The translations under genes were made by a program, and so were the position numbers. Positions 1-6,649 of a stretch of DNA of 22,575 nucleotides are shown here, one piece after another. The notes beneath the pieces were generated by a model. It was not told the DNA's origin, searched no databases, and saw only the letters and a list, made by a program, of their open reading frames with translations. The stretch is from positions 1 through 22,575 of the forward strand of contig JBMOKT010000004.1 in assembly GCA_049323895.1 (NCBI GenBank), given 5' to 3'. This DNA is from JBMOKT01 sp049323895 (GTDB lineage Bacteria; Bacillota; Peptococcia; Peptococcales; BICA1-8). The stretch's first letter is position 1; each line of letters opens with the position of its first letter.

Positions 1-95
1 GCCACACCTGTTCCCATTCCGAACACAGTAGTTAAGTCCTCCTGCGCTGATGGTACTTGGACCGCAGGGTCCTGGGAGAGTAGGTCGTTGCCAGG
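1..95 (+). rRNA. rrf: 5S ribosomal RNA, 3' part (5' end outside window)
   Basis: The window begins inside a 5S rRNA gene. The CCGAACACAG segment (loop B/C region), the CCTGGGAGAGTAGGTCGTTGCCAGG 3' domain and the immediate downstream terminator are typical of bacterial 5S; about 20 nt of the 5' end are missing. It would be the last gene of an rRNA operon transcribed left to right. No tRNA follows it. The exact 3' end (about 94-96) is estimated by analogy. Confidence 0.95.
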
Positions 96-101
96 ATAAA
101 A

Positions 102-130
102 AATCCACCTTAAAAAGGTGGATTTTTTTT
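102..130 (+). terminator. Rho-independent terminator of the upstream rRNA operon
   Basis: A perfect 10-bp stem (AATCCACCTT / AAGGTGGATT) with a 3-nt AAA loop is followed by a run of T. It starts 7 nt after the 5S gene, where an rrn terminator is expected. Confidence 0.93.
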
Positions 131-152
131 GCTATACATTATGTCGGCATCC

Positions 153-267
153 GATGCAAGTAGATTCTGCAAGATGCATCTGCTATTGGGATTCATTCCA
201 TGATGCATACCAAAAAAGTGACTCATAAGATGATGCATCCTTAAAGCTAGACTAGGATGCAGATGCG
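153..267. repeat. Cluster of GATGCA motifs downstream of the rrn terminator
   Basis: GATGCA or GATGCG occurs at 153, 173, 202, 232, 256 and 262. Three copies are part of the palindrome ATGCAT. A 9-nt direct repeat AAGCTAGAC lies at 244 and 274. No convincing gene is seen in 131-310, so this stretch is otherwise unexplained. Confidence 0.4.
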
Positions 268-333
268 TCAGGTAAGCTAGACATTCTTGTGACGCCATCT
301 AAGAAATTTATTGACAAGATACTTAGGACCTTT

Positions 334-365
334 GTCCCTTTCTTTTGGGACCCGGGTCTTTTTTT
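334..365 (+). other. Hairpin plus T-run, possible weak terminator
   Basis: GTCCC (334-338) can pair with GGGAC (347-351), and the overlapping palindrome GACCCGGGTC (349-358) is followed directly by a run of T. A TTGACA at 311-316 lies upstream without a clear -10. This could be a leader or terminator-like structure; its role is not known. Confidence 0.3.
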
Positions 366-421
366 ATACATTAAGTATAGACAAGGTGTTGAAAAAGAGT
401 ATTATTAAAGTACAAAAGACG

Positions 422-450
422 TTGACATATTTAGGGTTTATGTTACAAAT
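422..450 (+). promoter_or_regulatory. Candidate sigma-A promoter for the 31-aa membrane peptide
   Basis: A perfect -35 TTGACA (422-427) is followed 16 nt later by TACAAA (444-449), a 4/6 match to the -10. A start near 456 would place the Shine-Dalgarno AAAGGGGA at the beginning of the transcript. Confidence 0.4.
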
Positions 451-475
451 TATGGGTGAAAGGGGAAAAATTCTC

Positions 476-571
476 ATGCCGTGGATTGAACTGGGAAGCT
501 TGCTAATCATCCTAATGTATATTATAATTAGAGGCAAGACAAGAAAAAATTACTATTATAACCAAGAATAA
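476..571 (+). CDS. Possible 31-aa single-span membrane peptide
   Basis: A short reading frame starts at ATG 476, preceded at 9 nt by AAAGGGGA, a good ribosome binding site. It encodes 31 residues: a hydrophobic span of about 17 residues (WIELGSLLIILMYIIIRG) followed by a basic, tyrosine-rich tail (KTRKNYYYNQE). The frame is open further upstream to a TTG at 311, but the binding site and the candidate promoter at 422-449 favour the short form. Size and shape (one membrane span, charged end) recall small regulatory membrane peptides and type I toxins such as the Fst family, but I see no specific family motif. It sits alone between an rrn terminator and a hairpin. Function unknown; it may not be expressed. 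Confidence 0.4.
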   Translation: MPWIELGSLLIILMYIIIRGKTRKNYYYNQE

Positions 572-715
572 AGAGTAGTACTAATAACTGGTTTGTCAAA
601 AATTGTATAAATCCCCCCTTTAAATACAGCTGCTTTGCAGCAACCCCGCCCTGCCGCAGAACTGGATGATGTTGAACTTATTTATTTATTTTTTCATTAT
701 TTAATCTGTGGCAAA

Positions 716-749
716 GAAATACCCTCCGGTAGGAGGGTATTTCTCTTTT
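716..749. terminator. Strong hairpin, probable terminator (possibly serving both strands)
   Basis: A perfect 12-bp stem (GAAATACCCTCC, 716-727; GGAGGGTATTTC, 732-743) has a 4-nt loop GGTA and is followed on the plus strand by TCTTTT. On the minus strand it lies about 185 nt after the end of the gapB-like gene, so it could end that transcript as well as the small upstream one. Confidence 0.65.
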
Positions 750-786
750 GGAGGGGAAGGAATTAACTGGAACAAAATCTTAGTTA

Positions 787-820
787 GAGATTGCCACGCG
801 CCCTCAAGGGCTCGCAAGAC
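787..820. repeat. REP-like imperfect inverted repeat (TTGC...GCAA)
   Basis: TTGC at 791-794 and GCAA at 814-817 flank an inner CCCT/AGGG inverted repeat. A diverged partner beginning with the same AGATTGCCAC lies at about 4261-4290. This resembles the common dispersed element whose ends read GATTGCCAC and GCGAGC...GCAA; membership is inferred by eye. Confidence 0.4.
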
Positions 821-880
821 ACTTTATGCTATATTTTGCGATATTATTTTTTTATTGAATTAAACTCTTCCACTCTTTCA

Positions 881-920
881 CTAGCTAGTCACCAGTCACT
901 AGTCACTAGTCACCAGTAAC
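881..920. repeat. Tandem CTAGTCAC/CCAGTCAC repeat, copy 1
   Basis: About five degenerate 7-9 nt units (CTAGTCAC, CAGTCACTAG) stand head to tail immediately downstream of the gapB-like stop codon. Related units occur at 4211-4231, 4707-4749, 6763-6838 and 20536-20556, always between genes. Confidence 0.75.
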
Positions 921-928
921 TTTTTAAA

Positions 929-1960
929 TTATCCTGCCATTTTATGCTGATTTTTCGCTAACCGGTTACCTATATAGGCTGCCAAATCCAGTACTCTGCA
1001 GCTATAGCCCCATTCGTTATCATACCAGGCTAGTATTTTTGCTGTGTGGGGTCCTACTACCATAGTGGATAGTCCATCAATAATACCTGAGTTGGGATTA
1101 CCGGTAAAATCTATGGATACCAGAGGTTCTTCACAGAAAGAGAGTATTCCTTTCAATTCATTTTCACATGATTTCTTCATAAGATTATTCAGATATTCCA
1201 CAGCGATTTCTTCTTCACATTCTATTACAAGGTCTACTAGTGAAACATCTGGTGTAGGTACCCGTAATGCCAATCCGTTTAATTTGCCTTTTAATTCGGG
1301 TATTACTTCTGCAACTGCTTTAGCAGCTCCTGTTGTAGTTGGTATAATGGACTGGCTGCAACCGCGGGCTCTGCGTAAATCTTTATGACGGTTATCTAGG
1401 TTGTTTTGATCATTGGTAAAGGCATGAACAGTAGTCATCAGACCGCTCTTAATAGTCAGGTTGTCATGTATTATTTTCACTATAGGTGCCAGACAGTTTG
1501 TAGTACAAGATGCATTGGAGATTATGTTATGCATTTTGGGGTCATAGATATTTTCATTGACACCCATTACGATGGTAGCATCAACATTTTTGCCGGGGGC
1601 AGTAAGAATAACCTTCTTTGCACCTGACCTTAGATGGGCTTCTGAACCTTCTTTAGAGTTAAACTTTCCTGTGGACTCTATAACAACATCTACACCTAAT
1701 TTTCCCCAAGGGAGGTTTTCGGGATTGCGGTCTGATAAAAGTTTTATTTTTTTTCCATCAATAATAAGATGGTTTTCATCACACTGAACTTCTCCCTGAT
1801 AGGTTCCGTGGGTAGAATCATATTTAAATAAGTGGGCGCTTGCTTTAGGATCTGCAGTGCTGTTCACAGCAACAATCTCTAAATCAGGGCGATTTATTGC
1901 TGCTCTTAAACAAAGTCTTCCAATCCTTCCGAATCCATTGATTGCAATTTTTGTAGCCAT
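929..1960 (-). CDS. gapB: Glyceraldehyde-3-phosphate dehydrogenase, GapB-like (NADP-preferring type)
   Basis: Interconverts glyceraldehyde-3-phosphate and 1,3-bisphosphoglycerate in the cytosol. The 343-residue product has the N-terminal Rossmann motif INGFGRIGR (7-15), the catalytic SNASCTTNC with Cys152, His179 and the C-terminal WYDNEWGYS. Residues that favour NAD in the glycolytic enzyme are changed: the Asp after VAVN is Ser34, and the Leu-Pro pair before HKDLRRAR is Asn190-Arg191. With wording such as ESTGKF and VLAWYDNEWGYS-like ends, this matches the Bacillus subtilis GapB type, which is NADP-dependent and gluconeogenic. The start ATG has GGAGGT upstream. It is divergent from a pyruvate/oxaloacetate carboxyltransferase gene, consistent with gluconeogenesis. 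No pgk, tpi or eno follows, unlike a glycolytic gapA operon. GAPDH identity is certain; the cofactor preference is inferred from residues. Confidence 0.93.
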   Translation of the reverse strand: MATKIAINGFGRIGRLCLRAAINRPDLEIVAVNSTADPKASAHLFKYDSTHGTYQGEVQCDENHLIIDGKKIKLLSDRNPENLPWGKLGVDVVIESTGKFNSKEGSEAHLRSGAKKVILTAPGKNVDATIVMGVNENIYDPKMHNIISNASCTTNCLAPIVKIIHDNLTIKSGLMTTVHAFTNDQNNLDNRHKDLRRARGCSQSIIPTTTGAAKAVAEVIPELKGKLNGLALRVPTPDVSLVDLVIECEEEIAVEYLNNLMKKSCENELKGILSFCEEPLVSIDFTGNPNSGIIDGLSTMVVGPHTAKILAWYDNEWGYSCRVLDLAAYIGNRLAKNQHKMAG

Positions 1961-2064
1961 TTCTGTGTTACCTCCATATGTCTTATAAGTTATATTTGGG
2001 GTTAGACATTCAGACTATCCCATTAGAAAAATTAACCAGTGAAATAAATGACTTAGAGTTATTC

Positions 2065-2100
2065 TCCTTATTTATAGAAAATCCTTGTCATATTCAATAA
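2065..2100 (-). promoter_or_regulatory. Candidate promoter for the gapB-like gene
   Basis: On the minus strand TATAAA (a 5/6 match to the -10) follows an AT-rich stretch with a poor -35 (TATTGA at 17-nt spacing). It lies about 110 nt upstream of the gapB start. Weak evidence. Confidence 0.3.
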
Positions 2101-2125
2101 ACCATGTTTATGTATGAGTATTAAT

Positions 2126-2165
2126 AGCGGGATTTGTGACGACCAAGCGGGACGAATAATGACCC
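2126..2165. promoter_or_regulatory. 20-bp imperfect tandem repeat, possible operator between gapB and pycB
   Basis: Two adjacent 20-nt units start with AGCGGGA (2126 and 2146) and agree at 13 of 20 positions, with a shared GACC near the end. A period of 20 bp is about two helical turns, as expected for side-by-side protein binding. The site lies in the divergent region and could control either gene. The 1961-2284 region holds nothing else but AT-rich promoter sequence. Confidence 0.4.
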
Positions 2166-2284
2166 TGGGTTGCATTTTCTTTAGTTGGGAGTATGTGAAA
2201 ATAAATAAATATACAGTTTTTTTAGAGGATATTATGTAATAATATAGAAAAGAGAAAAAGAAAAATTTGACTAGGAGTGATTTA

Positions 2285-4177
2285 ATGAGTAAGCAGAAGC
2301 GTCTGGTAGGGATTACAGATACTACTTTGCGGGATGGACACCAATCCTTACTGGCTACAAGGATGAAAACAAAAGATATGTTGCCGATAGCTGAAAAAAT
2401 GGATGAAATGGGTTTTTATTCTTTAGAGGTATGGGGTGGAGCTACCTTTGATTCTTGTATGCGTTTTTTAAATGAAAATCCTTGGGAGAGGCTAAAGGCT
2501 CTTAAAAAAGTCTTCAAGAAAACGAAACTGCAAATGCTGTTAAGGGGTCAAAACCTTGTTGGATATAAACATTATGCCGATGACGTTGTAGAAGCTTTTG
2601 TTGCCAAGGCAGCGGAAGATGGCATTGATATTTTCAGAATTTTTGATGCCCTAAATGATGTCCGTAATATGCAGAAAGCTATGGAGGAAGTAAAGAAAAC
2701 AGGCAAGCATGTGCAGGCAACTATCAGTTATACATTAGGTCCTATTTATGACCTGCAGTACTACCTGAAACTGGGTCGTGACTTGAAAGAGCTGGGAGCT
2801 GACTCTATCTGTATCAAAGACATGGCCGGAATTTTAAGCCCTTATGCTGCCTATGAATTGGTTAAGTCCTTAAAGGATGAAATTGCTTTGCCTATCCAGA
2901 TGCATACCCATTATACCAGTGGTATGGGGGCTATGATGTATCTTAAGGCTATTGAAGCAGGCGCAGATGTTGTTGATACAGCCAATTCGGCATTGGCATT
3001 AGGCACATCACAGCCTGCCACTGAAACAATGGTTGCTGTATTAAATGAAGGTGGTTACACCACAGGCATTGACCTTGATCAAGTTTCCACCTTGGCTGAG
3101 TACTTTAAAGATGTGCGAAAAAACTATGAAGAATTTGATGTCTATAAATCAGGGGTTGATGTTAATGTATTGCGTTACCAAGTACCTGGAGGCATGCTTT
3201 CCAACTTTATTACCCAGCTATCCCAGGCAAATGCCTTAGATAAAATGGAAGATGTTTTAAAAGAAGTGCCCCGGGTCAGGGAAGACTTAGGTTATCCCCC
3301 CTTAGTAACACCGTCCAGTCAGATTGTAGGAGCCCAGGCAGTTCTTAATATCCTTGCCGGGGAAAGATATAAAATGGTTACCAATGAGGTTAAGAACTAT
3401 ATGAGAGGTCAGTATGGGCAAGCCCCTGGAAAGGTAAACGAAGAAATTCGCAAGAAAATTATTGGGGATGAGACTCCCATTACAGTTCGACCTGCAGATT
3501 TAATAGAGCCACAATTGGAAGCTGCAAAGAAAGAAATAGGGGACCTGGCGAAAAACATGGAAGAACTATTAATGTACATCCTTTTCCCACAGGTTGCAAA
3601 GCCTTTCTTGGAAGGGACTTTACAGGAGGAAAAAACTCAGCCCAAACCGGAGCCCAAGAAAGAGTTAAAACAGCCGGAAGTAAAAGCTGCGCCGGTGCAG
3701 CCTATTGCGGCTAACCTGGCTTCTGGTGTAGGCAGTGTTGCAAAATTTGCAGCCAATAGGAAAACTAACCGCCCAGGAAGCATCAATTTCAACTTTAACG
3801 GTAAAATTGAAAAATTGAAAATCTCTATGGATGGTAACAGCTATAAGGTTGATATGGATGATTATGAAGATAAAGTTGAGAAAAAGGCTGAAAAAGAGGC
3901 TGCTCCTGTTCAGGAGGTAAAGAAGGAAAAGGCGGCAGAACAGCCTAAAGCAGCCGTTAGCGGCGAAAGTACTGTTATTGCACCTATGCCGGGCAAGGTG
4001 TTTAAGATAATCAAGGAAGAAGGCACTCAGGTCCAGGCGGGTGATATTGTTCTTATCCTTGAGGCAATGAAGATGGAGAACGAGATATTGGCACCTACCT
4101 CGGGAACTGTGACGGGTATGAAGTTTTCAGTGGGGGAGTCGGTAAGTGCGGGAGATGTGCTTTTTAAAATAGAATAG
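2285..4177 (+). CDS. Biotin-carrying carboxyltransferase: pyruvate carboxylase subunit B / oxaloacetate decarboxylase alpha type
   Basis: Moves a carboxyl group between biotin and pyruvate/oxaloacetate. The 630-residue product has the HMGL-like TIM-barrel carboxyltransferase domain (TDTTLRDGHQS, residues 11-21; Lys178 in CIKDMAG, the position that is carboxylated in the family; metal ligands His207 and His209 in MHTHYTSG), then the conserved carboxylase domain, a Pro/Ala/Lys/Glu-rich linker (about 450-555) and a C-terminal biotinyl domain with EAMKMEN and biotin-accepting Lys596. ATG 2285 is chosen because AGGAGTG lies 7 nt before it; a TTG 18 nt upstream lacks a site. No biotin carboxylase (PycA) or membrane OadB/OadG gene is adjacent. 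The divergent gapB-like gene favours a role in pyruvate carboxylation for gluconeogenesis, but a decarboxylase role cannot be excluded. Confidence 0.9.
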   Translation: MSKQKRLVGITDTTLRDGHQSLLATRMKTKDMLPIAEKMDEMGFYSLEVWGGATFDSCMRFLNENPWERLKALKKVFKKTKLQMLLRGQNLVGYKHYADDVVEAFVAKAAEDGIDIFRIFDALNDVRNMQKAMEEVKKTGKHVQATISYTLGPIYDLQYYLKLGRDLKELGADSICIKDMAGILSPYAAYELVKSLKDEIALPIQMHTHYTSGMGAMMYLKAIEAGADVVDTANSALALGTSQPATETMVAVLNEGGYTTGIDLDQVSTLAEYFKDVRKNYEEFDVYKSGVDVNVLRYQVPGGMLSNFITQLSQANALDKMEDVLKEVPRVREDLGYPPLVTPSSQIVGAQAVLNILAGERYKMVTNEVKNYMRGQYGQAPGKVNEEIRKKIIGDETPITVRPADLIEPQLEAAKKEIGDLAKNMEELLMYILFPQVAKPFLEGTLQEEKTQPKPEPKKELKQPEVKAAPVQPIAANLASGVGSVAKFAANRKTNRPGSINFNFNGKIEKLKISMDGNSYKVDMDDYEDKVEKKAEKEAAPVQEVKKEKAAEQPKAAVSGESTVIAPMPGKVFKIIKEEGTQVQAGDIVLILEAMKMENEILAPTSGTVTGMKFSVGESVSAGDVLFKIE

Positions 4178-4179
4178 AA

Positions 4180-4206
4180 AAAAAGCCTCCGACGGAGGCT
4201 TTTTCC
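4180..4206 (+). terminator. Rho-independent terminator after the carboxyltransferase gene
   Basis: AAAAAGCCTCC (4180-4190) pairs with GGAGGCTTTTT (4194-4204) around a 3-nt loop GAC, starting 3 nt after the stop codon. Confidence 0.95.
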
Positions 4207-4210
4207 TATT

Positions 4211-4231
4211 CTAGTGGCTACAGTGGCTACA
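4211..4231. repeat. CTAGTGGCTAC repeat, copy 2 (inverted orientation)
   Basis: Two units, CTAGTGGCTA and CAGTGGCTAC, are the reverse complement of the TAGCCACT unit found elsewhere between genes. Confidence 0.5.
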
Positions 4232-4321
4232 GAAAAACCTTGTGATCCATCCGTTTTGAAAGATTGCCACCCCCTTACACGCCTCTTGACCCATGAATTA
4301 ACTTTTAAGTAAATTTTAAAG

Positions 4322-4340
4322 AGCCGAGCTTAGCTCAGCT
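4322..4340 (-). terminator. Probable terminator of the minus-strand zinc-ribbon gene
   Basis: On the minus strand AGCTGAGC pairs with GCTCGGCT (8 bp with one G-U) around a TAA loop, followed by CTTTAAAATTT. It begins 1 nt after the stop codon of the small gene. The T-run is interrupted, so strength is uncertain. Confidence 0.6.
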
Positions 4341-4487
4341 TTAATATTGATCACACATATCCTGGTAGCAGCGGGGGCAGAGTTCATTTCCTTTCTTATC
4401 TGTACTGGATTTGTAATCGGATATTTGTTCCTCTACAAGATCAAGGGCTTGACCGCATCTGGCACAGGTATTGTTATAATCAGCCAT
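4341..4487 (-). CDS. Small zinc-ribbon protein, 48 aa
   Basis: A 48-residue reading frame on the minus strand carries two CxxC pairs, Cys8-Ala-Arg-Cys11-Gly and Cys37-Pro-Arg-Cys40, with another Cys at 45. This is the spacing of a small zinc ribbon. The middle is helical and acidic (ALDLVEEQISDYKSS). The start ATG at 4487 has AAAGGTGG upstream at good spacing, a TATAAT lies about 35 nt before it, and a hairpin follows the stop: a complete small transcription unit. The Shine-Dalgarno can pair with CACCAT just upstream, which could make translation conditional. The opposite strand has a hydrophobic reading frame (4347-4535) that I take to be a shadow. The Cys ladder suggests metal binding, perhaps a protein-protein or nucleic-acid adaptor; the function is unknown. 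Confidence 0.75.
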   Translation of the reverse strand: MADYNNTCARCGQALDLVEEQISDYKSSTDKKGNELCPRCYQDMCDQY

Positions 4488-4520
4488 GGTTTCACCACCT
4501 TTTATGGTGCTTCTACCTTT

Positions 4521-4541
4521 ATTATAGGAGGATAAATATCC
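4521..4541 (-). promoter_or_regulatory. Candidate promoter with inverted repeat for the zinc-ribbon gene
   Basis: On the minus strand a perfect -10 TATAAT (4526-4521) lies just downstream of the inverted repeat GGATA-TT-TATCC (4541-4530). The repeat would sit in the spacer between -35 and -10, a usual place for a repressor. The -35 itself is weak. Confidence 0.4.
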
Positions 4542-4706
4542 TTTTATGCAGAAATAAATAGGCAGATATTATCTTTCAGAAAATAGATTAGACTACGTTA
4601 GATAATAGATTTCGTGCCAACAAGTTGCACTAGATTAAGGTCTTCTATGTTGCAATGTCACCGAGACACGTTATGCAAGTTAAAATTTCATGCTGATACG
4701 TTATTT

Positions 4707-4749
4707 GCTAGCCACTAGCCACTAACAACTAGCCACTGGTTTACCAGTC
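4707..4749. repeat. CTAGCCACT repeat, copy 3
   Basis: Units of TAGCCACT stand in tandem. A 30-nt stretch (4708-4737) is identical to 6785-6814. It is followed by CCAGTC, the other unit type. It lies just upstream of the degS-like gene. Confidence 0.8.
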
Positions 4750-4796
4750 CCTTAACAGTATGAATTAACTATAAATTTTTGCGCAGGTGATTGACA

Positions 4797-5954
4797 TTGA
4801 AAAAGAACTCCATTGTACCTTCTTTGGAAGAAATAATAGAAGAAACGCTGAAAGTTATAGAAAACAGTAAAACCCAAATTTTTGACATAGCTGAGAATGC
4901 CAGGGCTGAGGCGGAGCGGATACTTGGAAAACTGGAAATGGTTAAGCAAAAGGTTGTAGAGGTGATAAACCAAGTAGAGAAGACGGAGAGGCTGGAAAAA
5001 GCTTCTCGTGTACGATTAATGGAGGTAAGCCGGGATATAAAAAAATATACTGAGGAAGACATCCGTAAGGCTTACCTTAATGCTAGCAATCTACAGGCCG
5101 AGGTAAAAATCCTGCGTAATAAAGAGGAGTCGTTGAGGGAAGAGCGGACGGAACTTGAAAGACAGTATAAGAGGCAGCAGGATACTGTAGCAAAGGCAGA
5201 GCAGTTAGTTTCCCATGTAGGTGTTGCTTTAAATTATCTGATGAAAAATATAGAGGGTTTAAATAATAAGCTGGAAGAAATCGAAGCCAGGGGTAATCTG
5301 GGTGCAAGAATAATAAAAGCCCAGGAGGAAGAGCGCAGAAGGGTAGCCAGGGAGATTCATGACGGTCCTGCTCAGTCTATGGCTAATATAGTACTTAGGG
5401 CCGAGTTCTGCGAAAGGCTGATTGATAAAGATATTATATTAGCTAAAAAGGAAATTCGAAATCTTAAGGATTTGGTCCGTACCAGCCTCAAGGATGTCAG
5501 GAAAATCATCTATGATTTAAGGCCCATGGCTTTGGATGACCTTGGTCTGGTGCCTGCATTGAATAGGTATATTGAAGAATTTGTTGAAAGATATGGAATT
5601 TTAGTTGATTTTGTACCCTCAGAAAATATTACCAGGCTGCCGAATACTTTAGAAGTAACTATTTTTAGAGTGATACAAGAGGCACTGCAAAATGTACAAA
5701 AGCATGCCCAGGCTAAGAAGGTCATAACAATCTTAGATATTTCAAAGGCCGCTGCTTACTTGAAAATACAAGATAACGGAAAAGGTTTTGACGTAGCTGA
5801 GATTTTCGCTGACAAGGATCGGGATGGTTATGGCTTGCTGGGGATGAAGGAAAGGGTTGAACTTTTGAACGGGGAATTTAGTATTGTCTCCGATGAAGGA
5901 AAAGGAACCACTATTTATATAAGTATTCCTATTCAAAGTTCTGAAGAGGAGTGA
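4797..5954 (+). CDS. degS: DegS-like cytosolic sensor histidine kinase
   Basis: Autophosphorylates on His and passes the phosphate to the adjacent DegU-like regulator. The 385 residues have no membrane span. Residues 1-165 are a long charged coiled coil matching the DegS sensor domain; then comes the HisKA_3 dimerisation helix with the phosphoacceptor His188 in REIHDGPAQ, and a HATPase domain with N-box EALQNVQKHA, G1 box DNGKGFD and G2 region GYGLLGMKER. TTG 4797 is preferred because AGGTGA (4785-4790) is 6 nt before it; a TTG at 4791 directly abuts the site. degU starts 5 nt after the stop, so the two are co-transcribed. The position just before a Tad pilus locus suggests, but does not prove, control of surface behaviour. 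The input signal is unknown. Confidence 0.93.
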   Translation: MKKNSIVPSLEEIIEETLKVIENSKTQIFDIAENARAEAERILGKLEMVKQKVVEVINQVEKTERLEKASRVRLMEVSRDIKKYTEEDIRKAYLNASNLQAEVKILRNKEESLREERTELERQYKRQQDTVAKAEQLVSHVGVALNYLMKNIEGLNNKLEEIEARGNLGARIIKAQEEERRRVAREIHDGPAQSMANIVLRAEFCERLIDKDIILAKKEIRNLKDLVRTSLKDVRKIIYDLRPMALDDLGLVPALNRYIEEFVERYGILVDFVPSENITRLPNTLEVTIFRVIQEALQNVQKHAQAKKVITILDISKAAAYLKIQDNGKGFDVAEIFADKDRDGYGLLGMKERVELLNGEFSIVSDEGKGTTIYISIPIQSSEEE

Positions 5955-5959
5955 CGCAA

Positions 5960-6610
5960 ATGGGTATTAAATTATTGATTGCTGATGACCATGCATTGTT
6001 AAGGGAAGGATTAGTCAAAATACTTTCCCTGGAGGAAGAAATAGAGATAATAGCTGAAGCCAGCCGGGGTGACGAGGCTATAAATTTGACCCGCAAACTC
6101 AAGCCAGATGTTATTTTGATGGACATTAACATGCCGGGTGTAAATGGTATCGAGGCAACTAAAATCATCAAGCAGGAGATGCCGGAAATCGGTGTCATTG
6201 CTCTGACTATCCATGATGATGAAGAATATATTTTTGAACTGGTCAGGGTAGGGGTATCGGGTTATGTTCTTAAGGATATCCAGCCGGAACGGTTAATCGC
6301 GGCTATAAAGGATGTGGCAGCCGGTAAATCGGTAATCCATCCGGAGATTACCGCCAAGCTGTTGGGTGAATTCAACCGGCTCTCTGAACGGAAACTAAGA
6401 CCTTCTTCTAATGATGAACTTACTTCCCGTGAGGTTGATGTGCTGCAGCTGATAGCAAAGGGGTTGGCTAATAAGGATATAGCCAACAGTTTGTATATCA
6501 GCGAAAAAACGGTGAAGAACCATATCACCAATATTTTTCGAAAGCTGAATGTGGAGGATAGGACGCAAGCTGCCCTCTATGCCATCAAAAACAAGCTTGT
6601 TAATTTATAG
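5960..6610 (+). CDS. degU: DegU-like response regulator (REC + LuxR-type HTH)
   Basis: Transcription factor activated by phosphorylation from the upstream kinase. Of 216 residues, the N-terminal receiver domain has Asp9-Asp10 and phosphoacceptor Asp55 (LMDINMPG), the switch Thr in ALTIHD and the Lys in VLKDIQ. The C-terminal 65 residues form a LuxR/NarL HTH (LTSREVDVLQLIAKGLANKD, then SEKTVKNHITNIFRKL). ATG 5960 is chosen because GAGGAG ends 9 nt before it; a GTG at 5951 overlaps the site. DNA targets are not visible from the sequence, but the downstream Tad genes are natural candidates. Confidence 0.95.
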   Translation: MGIKLLIADDHALLREGLVKILSLEEEIEIIAEASRGDEAINLTRKLKPDVILMDINMPGVNGIEATKIIKQEMPEIGVIALTIHDDEEYIFELVRVGVSGYVLKDIQPERLIAAIKDVAAGKSVIHPEITAKLLGEFNRLSERKLRPSSNDELTSREVDVLQLIAKGLANKDIANSLYISEKTVKNHITNIFRKLNVEDRTQAALYAIKNKLVNL

Positions 6611-6649
6611 GCTGGTGAAAAGTAGCAGCAAAAATCGTAAATAAGGAAC

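Larger units (their letters stand above)
572..928. other. Intergenic region, no gene seen
   Basis: This 357-nt stretch contains a strong hairpin (716-743), a REP-like inverted repeat (787-820) and a tandem CTAGTCAC-type repeat (881-920), each listed separately. No reading frame with a ribosome binding site was found in it. Confidence 0.6.
4488..4796. other. Intergenic region between the zinc-ribbon gene and degS
   Basis: Apart from the minus-strand promoter (4521-4541) and the CTAGCCACT repeat (4707-4749), I see no gene. TATAAA at 4770-4775 could be a -10 for degS, but no fitting -35 is present. Confidence 0.5.

Noticed and set aside
110..298. 62-aa minus-strand frame after the 5S gene
   Set aside because: Its 3' end overlaps the rrn terminator and the His/Met pattern comes from the GATGCA repeats.
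96..310. tRNA genes after the 5S rRNA
   Set aside because: No TTCGA/acceptor-stem pattern was seen; the terminator follows 5S directly.
311..365. Riboswitch or T-box upstream of the small peptide
   Set aside because: No T-box sequence or known riboswitch core could be recognised; only a 5-bp hairpin with a T-run.
311..475. Long form (86 aa) of the small membrane peptide from TTG 311
   Set aside because: No ribosome binding site before TTG 311, and the frame runs through a hairpin and T-run.
881..920. CRISPR-like tandem repeat
   Set aside because: Units are 7-9 nt with no unique spacers, and no cas genes are present.
4347..4535. Plus-strand hydrophobic 62-aa reading frame
   Set aside because: It lies opposite the 48-aa zinc-ribbon gene, which has Cys pairs, a ribosome binding site, promoter and terminator; the plus-strand frame has no ribosome binding site.
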